Of a DNA stretch of 64,000 nucleotides, positions 23,337-34,846 are shown piece after piece (position 1 is the stretch's first letter; each line of letters opens with the position of its first letter). The notes beneath the pieces were generated by a model. The model had not been told where the DNA came from. It was given only the letters and a program-made list of their open reading frames with translations, and searched no databases. Source of the DNA: Desmodesmus armatus (taxonomy: Eukaryota > Chlorophyta > Chlorophyceae > Sphaeropleales > Scenedesmaceae); assembly GCA_007449985.2 (NCBI GenBank), contig VIIQ02000121.1:124001-188000 (forward strand), written 5' to 3'. Position numbers and translations under genes: made by a program.

Positions 23337-24529
23337 GTTTGCCTTTGAGAGGTACCTTCGCTGTTGAGTAGATGCGGACTGACGGGACCGTGCACGACGC
23401 TGACGGGTGATGGAATAGCTAATTACCTCCAAAGACAACGGCAAAGCCGCCCACGAAGCACGAGCTTGATCACTTTGTTCAAAGACAGCAACTGCTGGTG
23501 ACAGATGCACCTTCGCAAGATCACTGCTTTGGTATGCCAGCAATCCAACACACAACAACACAAACATGCCTATCAGAAAGCAGTCTGTCTCAGACTGCAG
23601 GCTGCACTCCATGTGGTTATGGCCAAAACACTGCGGGCATGCTGGTCACCAGTCATGATGACCCCTCACTAGTGACCTGCAGCTGCCATAAATACATGCA
23701 GTCACAATGGCAACAGAAGATGACATACGCTCGCATGCACACGGCGTTCAGACTCTCAGGTGTCTGAAGCCAATGAATTTAATGAAATCAATGAAATGAA
23801 TGGTTGGCTGCAGCACACGCCGCTCGTAGCCTTTATGCTGGCTCCTTGAAAATAATGGGCATAGCATACAGCTCAGCCCATGGTAACAAGTTTGTGAAAT
23901 CTGTCTGCTTGGCTTTGGCAAAACGACACCATGCGGTCCAGCAGGAAAGCAAACTTGTGAGCGGCAATACCAGGTAGAAGAGGGCGATACAAGGCCCAGG
24001 GCAGGTGCAGGTGCAGGCAATGGCCAGCACGCTGCTGCATACAATGCATCATGCATGGTACAAGCCTTGCAACCTTCTGGTGGCACTGGCATAGTGCGCT
24101 CTGGTGGCGCGGTCTCGTTCTTGAGTCGTTGACGTGTGCACCTGGGCATGGGACAGCCAGTGTCTGGGACCGCTGGTGCCGCTGTCGTTTGGCGCTGCGT
24201 GCTGGGCGTCCTTGTGCCCTGCTTCCTCCCCACGGGATGGTTGTGAAGGCTGCCACGGCAAGCGCCTGCCGCCTGATTCAAACACGGCTGCATCCAGGCC
24301 AAACAGCAGGTATGGGTAGCTGCAGGCAACAGGCGCAATTTTGCAGGGGCAGCACAGGACACAGCGCCGGGTCAGCCAGACAAAACCCCATTTTTTCAAG
24401 TTAGCTGCTGCCTGGCAGGTCCCCTGCTGCAAGCAACAACCTGCAAGAGAACTGCGGCCATACAGGATATACCCCTGCTGTCTTGCGCAAAAGCATGGAT
24501 GGCTGTGCCCGTGCGGCGGGCTCTCGGGC
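23337..24529. other. 1.2-kb spacer
   Basis: This is the promoter of the TPR gene and the 3' region of the secreted-protein gene, both on the minus strand. No TGTAA was noticed here and no gene is supported. Confidence 0.45.
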
Positions 24530-25845
24530 TCACTTGAGACGCATCCATCCTGTGCTGGGCTGACGCATGCGTGTGCTGGTGACTGCGTAGCCTTGCTTTT
24601 GTACCGCAGCCAAGCGCTTTGGTATGCTGCTGTACGTCCAAGTGCTGTCCGTGCTGGCATGGCTGCCTGGATCAACATGGAAGTATCCACAGAAATTCTT
24701 GTAGGAGCCAAGGATGGCAGGGTCCTCAACATCCGTCACCACTGATCCATTTGGATAGGTGTTGGTGACAAAGGTGTCGCCTCTCTTCTGTGACCACCAG
24801 CCCTCGGCGTCGCGCCTGAAGAAGTGGAAATCCGTGTTGGGCCAAACGACCATCCCGATGAAGTGCCCACGCTTTGGCGGCTTTGCTGCATACACCTGCT
24901 GCCTGGTGACAGCACGGCCACCATCAAGCTGCACCTTGCGCGTTGCATCAGCACAGGGGTCTCCGCTTGCAGCTGTGAAGTCAACCTGCACCACCAGCAA
25001 CCAACCCAGGCGTTGACATTAGCAGCGCGTCAGCTGCAGGGGCCTGCACAAGAGCAGCTTCAGCTGGTATGATCCTCACGACACATGCTGAACTCTGAAA
25101 TTCATGAATTCATGCTGTGTCAAGCATGGTCACTCCCAAGTCAGCTTCCTGCCAGCACTCTGCATTGTCACGTTTGCCAAGCCCGACAGGACCCTGCATG
25201 ATTTCTGACATTGGCACGCAACGCGCAAAGTAGTGAACTCACACTTATGGTCCCTGCTGTCTTGTAACCGGGTATGCAGTATCCTCCAACCTGCTGCGCA
25301 TTGAGGCTGTAGCAGTAACAGTTGGCGTGCAGTGACAGCGCACACACAGCTTCTTCCCAGTAGTCCACTTTGCCATCCGGCCTGACGGTGTACGCACACG
25401 GCATCTTGAGCCCTGCACAGCATCACAGCGTCATGGACATTGCTGTACTGCAATGCCAGCACGAAGGCAGCAACGGCAACGCCTGATCACCTGCTGCCAC
25501 CAGGGTATGGTTCACCCGCTGTCCGGGCCCAAAACATGACCGCTGCACGACTGCAACCAAGTCTCTGTCCACATCCTGCCTTGGTATCCTGTAGCCCGGG
25601 CTGATGGGAAACATGACGTCGTCCGTGTCTCCTGTCCGGTTGAAGAACACATCTGCTTGTACACCCGAGACGGTGTAGTTGCAGCTTTTGTTCCAAAGGC
25701 GCGGCTCATAATGTGGTGGGGCTGACAATGCGTGCTGGAAACAGCAGCACATGGCCAGCACCCAAAGGCAGGTACCAGTGCCCTGGTTATGCCGAGAGCC
25801 AGATGCAGCGCCGCGACACTTTCTGGCTCCTGCTGCTGTCCCCAT
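24530..25845 (-). CDS. Secreted protein with a conserved Cys/His domain of unknown function
   Basis: Exons 25491-25845, 25243-25412 and 24530-24985 join in phase for 326 residues. A signal peptide is likely (core TCLWVLAMCCCFQHALSA, cleavage near residue 42, after a long basic n-region). The mature protein has N-glycosylation sites and about eight cysteines. A segment HANCYCYSL is followed about 60-90 residues later by GHFIGMVVWPNTDFHFFRRD, then GWWSQKRGDT and FCGYFHVDP. The order NCY, GH, DxH, WSxK, FCGYF reminds me of a bacterial family of uncharacterised proteins, which suggests a Cys-His enzyme, but I cannot name it. Without a search this stays open. It is divergent from another secreted protein gene. 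Confidence 0.65.
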
Positions 25846-26583
25846 CTGCTGCCGGATGCTCCTATGCTGATGCCTCGATGATGATAATGTTGATGATGCT
25901 GTTTTCAAGTTTTGCTGGTCTATCGAGTCACCGTGCACAGCTGGAGATTGGAGATGTGCATCCTGCAGGCCATCTATTTGACTGTCTTGCAGGACAGAGG
26001 GAGTCGTATGTTGGGAAATCGACAACAGACAGTGCAGATTGCTCCTATATGTTCCTTCAGTGACGGCATTCGGGCAAATTTGTCAAAGAGCCTTGACAAT
26101 GACAGCCTTGCTCAAATTATTGGGATTTGCCGGGGTCCTAAAGCAACGAATCGCATGCCATGCCACAGTGGCACTTTCAAAACGGTGCACTGCACATATT
26201 TCCAGCCGGCCGTCGCTATTCATCGCTTGCAGTGCACAGCAGGTCAAACGTCCAACAGCCAGCACAACTGCTCTGTGTAGAATTGCTGCTCATGTCGTCT
26301 TCCTGGTTTGCATAAACGCATCACCTTTCCATCCTTCTAATTCTGCAGTCAGGCTTGGAGGCAGCTCACATTTGGCCAACACTGCAGCTGCATGCTGGCA
26401 TGATTCGGCGCCACACTGCTGATGCTGCCTAGGCAGCAGTTGTGCAGCTGATGGCACCCAAATTCTAGCAGGTGGGTCCTTGAAGCTCAGTTTGAGCAAC
26501 TCTATCACCGGAAGGATACAGCAATCATGCACATCATCATCACTGACAGGTGTGACTGTGTGCAGGTGATGCAGGACACAGCC
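25846..26583. promoter_or_regulatory. Divergent promoter region between two secreted-protein genes
   Basis: A 738-bp interval lies between start codons 25845 (minus) and 26584 (plus). Both products carry signal peptides, so joint control is possible. An in-frame ATG at 26569 may be the real start of the plus gene. Confidence 0.4.
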
Positions 26584-28530
26584 ATGATGCTGCCCTCGCT
26601 CCTGCTTGTGTTGATGTCTGTGGCCTCAGTAGCAGCGCAATCTGCAGCACCCCTGCAAGGCCCGGAAGACACAGGGGCCGTGCAGAACAACTGGCTTGAG
26701 AGGCCTGGGAGCCCATTCAGCTTGAAGTGTGGTCATGATGGCATGGCAGCCTGCAGTGATGCATGCTTCAGCACAGGTGCGACGCAGTTGGCTCAGTTGT
26801 TGTATCAGCCAGCAGCATTGCAACAAGTGGTGTTGCAAACAATCATGTAGGCCAGCCTGTTCACTGCTAGCACAACACCGCATGGCTGTGCTGTCCTGCT
26901 GTCCTGCAGCAACAGCACGCTTACCTCACCTTGTGCATGCAACGTCACGTGTGCAGAAACGCAACAACCAGATTGGTGTCCAAAATCACTGACCAGGAAT
27001 GGCTGCCTGGAGGGCTTGACAAGGGTCTTCATCACCCCTGGAACTCATTCTGAACAGCAGATGCCAGACATCTGCATGGCGATGCCCAGGGTGAGTTGTG
27101 CTGCGCACCTGTTAGCACCATGCTGCGCCCCTGGGCACATGTTGACTGACCACACATGCATGGTGTGTGCACAGGTGGGCAGCGAGTGTGGAGCAGCAGG
27201 CAGTCCGTGCTGCCTTCATCCCAACGTAAGCAGCCCCAGCAAGCTTGTCCGACCGATGTGCAGCACGGGCCTGTCCTGCATGATCACAGACCCAGTCACC
27301 TCCCTTCCTTATGGCGGCACCAAGCACATGGCAGCGGTGCTGAGGCTGTACCCTGGTTCGCAAGGCCTCTTGATGCCAGGACTGATGGGCACCTGCAGGA
27401 GCGATGCTCCGTTGCATGAAGCACAGAGCCACCAAGCAGGGGATCGTGCGCTCTCCAGCAGGCAGCAGGGGGTGAATTCTGTGCTTGGAGTGTGTGGGCA
27501 GGGGCAGTTGAGGTGCCCGTACGGCACATACTGCGCCAGCAATGAGGACCACATGTTGGGAGGTGCGCGGTGCATGCCTCTGCCCGAGTGTGGTGGTCCC
27601 TACCAGCAGTGCTGCCCTCCTTTCTCCAATGGCGATGATGCTGTGTCCAGCATCGTTGACAAGCGGACAGCAGTTCCCACCTGCAATGGCCCGGACGCAG
27701 TCTGTGTGTGGAAGAGCTGGCTGGCAGGGTTTGACCCCAGCTCAGACAAGGAAGCAGTGCAGCTCTTGACACCCCCAGGCAGCACGAGCATGGCTGTGCA
27801 ATACCCTGACACCCTTTGTGTACCAGGCCTGGCCAAGTGTGGCCAAGCAGGACAGCCCTGCTGCCCGCATGCACAATTTGCGATGTCCAGCCACCCGCTG
27901 TACTTTCGCCTGCACGTCTGCGATCCTGGACTGAGGTGAGAGCCTTGCAATGCTACTTGAGCTACACTTCAGCTAGCAGCTACTAGCGTAGGAACGTAGC
28001 CTTGTACGCCAGCTGGACAGGTACTTTGCGTTGAGTGGTCACTCTGTCAGGCTGCATCCATCTGCAGGCTGCAGAGCAGGGGCCACACTGTCACCAGCGC
28101 ATGCCACGCTACACATGGGCCACTCCATGTTAGTTCTTAGCTGCCCTGCTGCCCAATGTCACGATGCCTGCGCGGCATCCGTGTCACACTTACTGCCACT
28201 TGTTTGGACAGTGGCAAAAAGAGGCTGTGTGCTTGCATCCTATCTTGCAGGTGTGATTCCACCATTTCTTTGTTCAAGGGTGCAGGCTTCAAGATCGTGC
28301 TGGGAGTGTGCCGGGGTGAGCAGCAAGCATGCGGTGCCCTCGGGCAACAGTGCTGCAGCCATATCGATCAAGCAGGCTGGGAGTGGCGGACTTGTGGGGC
28401 GGGGGCATCGGGCATGTTCTGTGGGGCTGACGGTGTGTGTGCGCTATGCCCCAGCGCCACGGCGGGAGCAGGTGTCAGCCCAGCCACACTGGCGGCCTTG
28501 TCCCTGCCAGGTGTCGGCAACCCGTGCTAG
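26584..28530 (+). CDS. Secreted cysteine-rich protein with repeated CG-x2-G-x2-CC modules
   Basis: Exons 26584-26776, 26957-27090, 27175-27935 and 28251-28530 join in phase for 455 residues. An in-frame ATG five codons upstream (26569) is an alternative start. The signal peptide is MMLPSLLLVLMSVASVAAQ. The mature chain carries a module C-G-x2-G-x2-C-C followed by a later C-x-x-G-L-x-C, seen as ECGAAGSPCC, ECGGPYQQCC, KCGQAGQPCC and ACGALGQQCC, with spacing of roughly 60-130 residues. Paired adjacent cysteines suggest a disulfide-knotted extracellular protein. No enzyme motif or membrane segment is visible. I do not recognise a named family; it looks like an algal secreted or wall-associated protein. 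TGTAA at 28998-29002 may end this transcript close to the next gene. Confidence 0.72.
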
Positions 28531-29026
28531 AAAACGTTACTTGTGCTCTTTCCAAATGATTAAGTTTGCTGTGGCCTTGTGACAGGGCCCATGCACGAAC
28601 AACCACCATGTTTGGACCCCGACGGTTGTGGCTTGCATTTGCTCGGTCGTGGGGCCAGGACAGTAGGACACTGGCCCGTATGTTGTACGCATGTATTTTT
28701 GTGCCACCGGCACTGGTTGGGGCACGCAGCACCCGCATTCAGTTACGCAGGTGGACGGTGTTTATGGGAGGGTGGTGGTGGTCACTGTATGGAGGGAGTG
28801 GGAGCAGGATGGGAGGGGCATTGAGAGCGGGGGCATCCCACCCAGATGGTGGTTTGATGCAGAATATGCATGTACACTAGTCCCTTGGTTGGTACATGGG
28901 GCAGCTGGTATTGACTGATTGAGCCAATCAAGTCAAACCTTGATAGGGTTTCGACACCTGCTGGCCGATGCGTTCTTTCTCAGCAGCTACGCACACTTGT
29001 AATCAAACCAACCACCTGCTGTCAAG
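28531..29026 (+). other. Short spacer between two plus-strand genes
   Basis: This contains the 3' UTR of the Cys-rich gene and the 5' region of the next gene. TGTAA at 28998-29002 lies only 25 bp before the next start codon. Confidence 0.45.
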
Positions 29027-30291
29027 ATGAACGCTCTCGAACGGTCCCCGCCTCAGGCCCAGAATCTGTCCGATGCAGCAGCCCGGCTCAAGGAAGCATC
29101 CAGGATGCGCTACAGCAGGCTGAGAGATCAGGCAGGGGTGTACTGGGGACAGTCAGGTTTCTATTGGGAAGAGTACAAGCCTAGGACGCTCCTGCAGTGG
29201 ACGGTGAGGGTCTCGATCAGGGTGACTGTGTTTCTGTCGGATGAGTGTTGCTAGTAGGGGGAGCAGCGAGAGGGTGCAACGTATTGTAGACAGATTGTCT
29301 GATCCACACCCGCGTTGGGAACCCTATGCTGCCAACACTTCCAACTAAGCATATCACCCGGCACCAGTCACTAGCCAGTGCCTGGTGCTGTTGGCCTTGT
29401 GGTCACATGATCACTCGAGTCAATGAAGCTGTGGGCTAACAGACAGTGTACCTGCATGATCACCTGCTGCCGAATGCCCCACAGGGCTTTCTGGGTCTGG
29501 CCCTGCTGGCAGTGTCTGCACTCAGCGCGATCCTCAACATTCTGGGGGGCTTGACTCTGGGCATGGCCTGGGTGGGGTTGTTTGTTTACTTCATAACAGG
29601 TAAGCAGTGCAGGACGTGGCAGCTGGACACCAGTGCTGCTTTTGCTTGCACACATGTTGTGTGCAGGCACGGGTGCCTGAACTGAGATATGATCTCAGTG
29701 CTCGTTTCTCGTTTCTGATTGACAGACAGTGTGTGCAGATGTACAATAACTCGGGTACTTTGGCGTTTCGATGTCTTGCGCGCTTTGCCTGTTGCTGTTG
29801 TCACTGCAGTGTCATCATCCACCGTGGCGGCCTTCTTCTGTGCTCAGCTATGATGATGTTCTCTGCTACCTGTGCTGTGATGGGCACATGCATCCTGGGA
29901 GGTGAGTGTTCTCTGTAAGTAGGGTGGTGTTGCTACAATGCAACAACCGTCCTGAGCTGTGCTACTGGTTTTGTCATATCTACATGTTGACACTGTCCGT
30001 GCCCCTGCACGCACTGACATATTAGGAGGTGTGAGGAGGTTGCGGAGGGGTAGGCTGAGGAAGTGGCAGACGGGTCTGATTTCACCCTGCCTAATAAGTT
30101 GGTGGGGCAGGTACACCTAGACGTTGCAGGCTTGGTGGATGCTGACTGTAGGTGCTGCGGTGCTGTGCTGGTGGTGTTGTGCAGGTGTGGCAAGTGTGTA
30201 CGCTGCCATGGCGGCCTTTGCTCGGGCCAAGGGCTACGCCACACCCTACATGTACATGGCCAGACACCTCTCGCCTTCACCATCAGCCTGA
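29027..30291 (+). CDS. Small membrane protein of unknown function
   Basis: Exons 29027-29203, 29485-29599, 29848-29901 and 30185-30291 join in phase for 150 residues. The N-terminal 58 residues are hydrophilic and probably helical (LSDAAARLKEASRMRYSRLR), ending YWEEYKPRTLLQW. Two hydrophobic stretches follow at residues about 58-80 (FLGLALLAVSALSAILNIL) and 83-98 (LGMAWVGLFVYFI). The third exon adds MMMFSATCAVMGTCILGG and the fourth a further Ala-rich helix, then AKGYATPYMYMARHL. It is thus a three- or four-pass membrane protein. The third exon's acceptor (CTTCTTCTGTGCTCAG) is the only nearby choice that keeps the frame. TGTAA at 30368-30372 supports the end. No family recognised. Confidence 0.6.
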
Positions 30292-30367
30292 CTGCGCAGA
30301 GGCGTGTGCATCAATAACCACCTGCAGCTGCACACTATGTTGCACAATTACCCCCGGTGCCCTTCAC

Positions 30368-30372
30368 TGTAA
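30368..30372 (+). terminator. TGTAA poly(A) motif of the small membrane-protein gene
   Basis: It lies 76 nt after the stop at 30291. Confidence 0.5.
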
Positions 30373-32309
30373 GACTGTGCATCTTCCCCCGCATATTCAA
30401 CAGTCTTTGCTGACCGGCTGCTGTGTGTCTCCTGCATGTGTGTGGTCCCGCAGGCAGCAGCGCAGCAAGCCTCAGCAGCTGGCACCCACAGCACAGATGC
30501 GCTACGCACCCCAGCCCCAGAGCTCCCCAGGCCGCCTGCCAGCTGGCAGCGATGCCACATCAGCACCAGCAGCACCTGCTGCAGGGCAGGACACCAGCAG
30601 CAGCACCACTACCACTCAGCTGCTGGGCAACATCAGCCCAGGCAAGCCCCAGTATGCTGAGCTAGCAACGCCACAGCAGGCAACAGCCACAGCACCTACA
30701 GCAGTGATGCGCCACAGAAGGCCCAAACCGCCAACATCACCAAAGGCATCAAGAGCACCAGCACAGCTGACGGCCAGCACAGCAGCATGGCGCCCAGTAG
30801 CCACATGCACAGGACTGCTGCTGCTGTGAGCAGCGCCTGACGCCAGGACGAGGCTTCTGACTGCAAGGCCCTTACTGCACGGGATCAGGACGCGGTGGCT
30901 GGAGATGCCGTCACTACTGGTAGCAATAGTGGCGGGAAGGCTGGTGCTGGCAGCATGAGCAGGGCGGTGAGGTCCCTTAGCCTGCGCTGTCAACGAGCCT
31001 TGGTGGGATGCTACAGGCCACCTGACCCGTAGAATGGGGATAGCTCCTGCCAGGCAGCTGCAAAGAGAGATCATTGCAGTGCTGGGGATGGGGAGGCGCG
31101 CTGTGCTCTTGAGTCGCTGTTGACTGCGACTTTTGTGTTGTAAAGAAGCTGTGGCTGCCTCTTGAACTCAGTGGGCTGTTGTTGGAAGCCTCGTGACCAT
31201 ACACAATCCATGTCGCCATGGCGCAAGTCATCTTTGACATTGTGTCAACGTCGATGTGGCCAGGCGGGCTGTTATTACTGGTGATGTGCTGTTTGTTGTA
31301 GGGCCATGACCCAACTTGCATCGTCGGTTTGATTTGACTGACTTGCCAAACTGATAGGTGGAGGTCACATGCATAGGCCAGCTGCCTGTGTGTAAGACGA
31401 ATCTGTAGCTGTCGTTGACCGGGCTTGCTGGCTGCTCTTGGTATGCTATATCCAGGATGCCGGCCATTGTTTGCTGCGTTTTGGTAGCTGTTGCTTTGAA
31501 ACTTTCATTACGTTGCTGCTGCACGTGTTGACGTTGGTGCACCAGCCTGTCAGACGTTGATATATCTGCACCAAAGCTGGCATCAAGACTGCAGGGTGAG
31601 GCGTGATCCACCTGCATCACAGTCATGCATCACCTGTGTGGTGGCTTGATGTCCTGTGCATCAACTACTGTGATATGTATCTGGGTCGCAGTGCTGTAGA
31701 GTTATTTACAGGCTTCACAGGCCTGTGTCGGTGCACCCGACAGCATCAGCGATGCTGCCTGCCACGGTGACATGCCTATGGCTCTGTCAGTGTTTGCTGT
31801 GCTGAAGTGTGCATCGCATCGCTGTGGGACAGTTGTTCCGTCAACATGCTGCAATACATTCAGGCTTACTGTACATATCCGTCAACCATCGCCAGGCTGG
31901 GTGACAGCATTTGTGTGCATTACATGTGAGGGACTGCAGTCTTGTTGCTGCTGCCAGCATTGTGGGGCTGGAACACAACGCAGGCTGCTGATTCGCCATG
32001 AGAAGGGCTTCTGCATGTTGCTGAGTACCCCAGATCTGGAGGGTCCTTGCTGAGGGAGGGTCCTTGCTGAGTCAGCATGGGGCGATACTGGCCTCTGACA
32101 GGTTGCTCAGTGCTTGCCTGCACCTGCCAGGCAATGCAAGCAGCACAATCAGTCAGCTGTAAACCGCTTCTGTGGCAACATATCTCAGTGGCAGGGCAGG
32201 CAGGGAATGGGGACACTGCATTTTGCAGCTGTAGTTGCCCACCACATGCTGCCAGTCATAGCTGTCCTGCACACTGTACTACTAGTCCTGTCCTTCACAC
32301 TGTACTACT
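30373..32309. other. 1.9-kb spacer downstream of the ectodomain gene
   Basis: If the ectodomain gene at 32.3-34.8 kb had kept the transmembrane and kinase exons of its paralogue, they would lie here on the minus strand. I looked for a hydrophobic segment followed by an Arg cluster and for Gly-loop, HxD and DFG motifs and found none. A plus-strand Gln/Ala/Thr-rich frame near 30450-30829 is not supported by splice sites. Confidence 0.55.
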
Positions 32310-32320
32310 TTACAAATAGG

Positions 32321-34846
32321 TTATTTGCACCGACTGCAGTTGCTGGGCTGAAATCCACACAGACGCGTGCGTAGCAGGCAGTGGTTGCTCAGTGCTGCAG
32401 CCTTACCTGGTGGGCTAGCAGCTGTGGAGTTCTCCATGCATATAAATGACACATTCTGGTACACCACTGTAGCGTTGCCGACTGCAGCATTGTGCACAAT
32501 AAAAAAGCCGTTGTTATGGAACACAAGTAATCGGCTGGCCACGGCAAAACAAATAGTGACAAGCAGGTGGAAGATGTGGTACTCTGCCTGCCCAGCATGC
32601 AAGGACCCCCCCCCCCTTAAAGCTGTCAGCTGCACTGCAGTGCTGCTGAGGGTGTCACCACAATCACATGTCCCTGCGGCAGGAAATGACCACCTGTGTG
32701 CAGCATGCAGCTACATGCTGGCTTGGTGTGTGCGCCATACACCTTTGCTCAGGACAAGACAGCGCATAAAGACAGCGCAGCAGCTGGCAACTCACGGATC
32801 GTGTCGTCAGTGCCATTCCTGATGGTGGCGTCAATGTACTGTGGCCCCACAATACGGTTGGTTGTGGAGTTGACTGCCAGGACATTGTCTTCTCCCCACA
32901 CCTGCTCACAGAGTGAGGGTGGGATCACGGGCGCTGCCTGTCAGCGCCGATATCATTGACGAAGCCTGTGGCACTAGGGCTGTGCGGTATGAAGCAATGC
33001 AGCTTGTGGGTGCATGCTGCAGCCACTGCTTCGCATACACAGCAGCCATAGCGAATTCATGCCCCGTTCGTTTGCCTCAACACTAGTGCAGGACAGCACA
33101 CCAGCACCCAACTTGTCTTGTCGAGTCATAGCCAACATAAGGGTTTCTGCACTAAACGCTCAACTGTGACGTAAAGCCGGCAGGCATGGGTGATTTGGTG
33201 CACAGGGAGGCACTGATGCGGGTGCAGCGAGTCCGCCTGCCAGCTGCACTCCCACAGCATCTGCATGCCATAGGAAATTCACACCTGGCGGAAGGCAAAG
33301 ATGCGCTTTTGGGTGTACGCCGAGCAGTCATCAGTGTCGGAAGGGTTGTAGTACAGGATGGACGTATTGACAAAGGCAGCCTGCGGGCACAAGGGGGGCA
33401 ACCATCGGGTGGTCTTCTGGGCTTTGACCATCATGGCATGATGGCACACCATACCTTGCACCAAAGGCTGTCTATCTGGCACCTGCTACTAGCAGGTGCC
33501 AGAGATGATTAACCATAATAGTAGATGATCAACCAAAATGCGCATGCGCTATTGGCCATTACCTATGTATCCATCTGCTGGTGCAATTGGCTGAAGTCTG
33601 TCTGTTCATGTCTGTGTTGACCAGGTGAAATGGCAGTCGACCAGCTGGCTTTGTAGCTGGCTGCTGAAGCATGCTCAGTGTGGGCCTCAAACACAGATGC
33701 CTGGGTCAGCATGCCATGCGCCCAGATGCACTGCAAGCTTCAAGTTGAGCAACAGAACCGCTTCCAGTGGTTTTGATGCACATTTTTGCTGTGCATCAAA
33801 CGCACCGTTGCATTTGGTGCGAGCCCAATGGAAGGCCATGTGGTGGTGCCCTGTCCCGTGCTCCTCCAGGGGGCGTAGGTGCTGTACCTATAAGCTGTAC
33901 TGGGGGCGAGGTTGAACAGCTGTATATTGGCCAGCACCAGGGTCTCGCCACTGCGGACCCGCATGACATAGGGCTTCTGTATGAAATTGATGGTGTGCTG
34001 CTCTGCACCTGCTCCAAAAAGGCAGGGGCTGCCTGGCACACATGGATCTGCACAATGCAGGCACAGGCCGGGGGGGGGGGGTGCAGGCTGTCGGGGTGAA
34101 GGTATGTCATGCATCAAAGCAGACATGACAGGCTCAACCACACACATAATTCAAACATGCCGATGCAGCAGCTGCGCCTCACGCACGCATGTGACACGCA
34201 CATCACCAGGGCGAGATTGATGCTGCAGGGCTGCGAAGACAGTTGAGCTGGGTAACAACCCTGTCCCACGAGAGATGCTGTCTGCAGCACACGCACCAGA
34301 TGACAGTGTTGTCGTGTCAGTTGCAACTGGCTGACTGCCAACTGGCTGACTGCCACCTGATTTGAGGTGGGCTTGCAAGAACTGCATGAACCCGTCCTGA
34401 CCCGCCACGATTGGTCCTGCAACACCCATTGTGAGGGGGGGGGGGCGGGTTTACAGTGATGGCTGGCACGATAGCAAATGCGGCACAAGCATCTTGTTAC
34501 ACGCCGGGGACAGCGCCACCACCTTGCTGCTGCAAGCAGCAGCAGCCTGCTGGGACCAGCATCTTTCCATGCACTGCTGTGGCCTGTACGCCCCACCTCT
34601 GATCACGCATGTGCGGGCGGAAGCCACCCTCCAGCACTGGACCAGCTCATCCTGATTTGAAGCTAGACGGGCAGGCGTCCTGGCCGGAGGCTCCACAGGC
34701 AAACCGATGCGTTCATGTTCGTGGTTTGCAGCTGCGGACGGCAGCGAAGCGTCAAGCACGAGGACAAGCAATGCAGTCGTCCTCAAGAGACGAGAAGAAA
34801 GGCTTTCAGCAGGGAGCCAGCTGGTCCAGGCACCCACTGAGAGCAT
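32321..34846 (-). CDS. Secreted ectodomain-only paralogue of the receptor-like kinase
   Basis: Exons 34597-34846, 34297-34416, 33806-34047, 33285-33380, 32796-32901 and 32321-32481 join in phase for 324 residues. The exon lengths 250, 120, 242, 96, 106 match those of the kinase at 55.8-62.7 kb (250, 111, 242, 96, 106). A hydrophobic signal (LLRTTALLVLVLDASLPSAA) starts the protein. Shared blocks include NIQLFNLAPS, PWRSTGQGTTTWPS, YYNPSDTDDCSAYTQKRIF and NVSFICMEN. Repeated beta-strand-like units (xLVxxNIxLxN, NATVxYxNVSFI) suggest a right-handed beta-helix like those of other algal surface kinases. The last exon runs past the paralogue's donor (still GGTAAG here, 32401-32406) for about 28 residues to a stop, and TGTAA follows 6 nt later (32310-32314). 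No membrane or kinase exon was found downstream. A spliced 3' end cannot be excluded. Confidence 0.7.

Noticed and set aside
29810..29901. Larger third exon of the small membrane-protein gene starting at 29810
   Set aside because: The acceptor at 29809 would force a stop after 14 residues. The acceptor at 29847 has a better pyrimidine tract and joins in phase to the next exon.
30450..30829. Long plus-strand Gln/Ala/Thr-rich open frame after the small membrane-protein gene
   Set aside because: The membrane-protein gene already ends in phase at 30291 with TGTAA at 30368. This frame has no motif, two other frames are open over parts of it, and no splice-consistent partner was found.
30616..31626. 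Minus-strand open frames downstream of the ectodomain gene as hidden transmembrane/kinase exons
   Set aside because: None has a membrane segment followed by basic residues, and no Gly loop, catalytic HxD or DFG is present.
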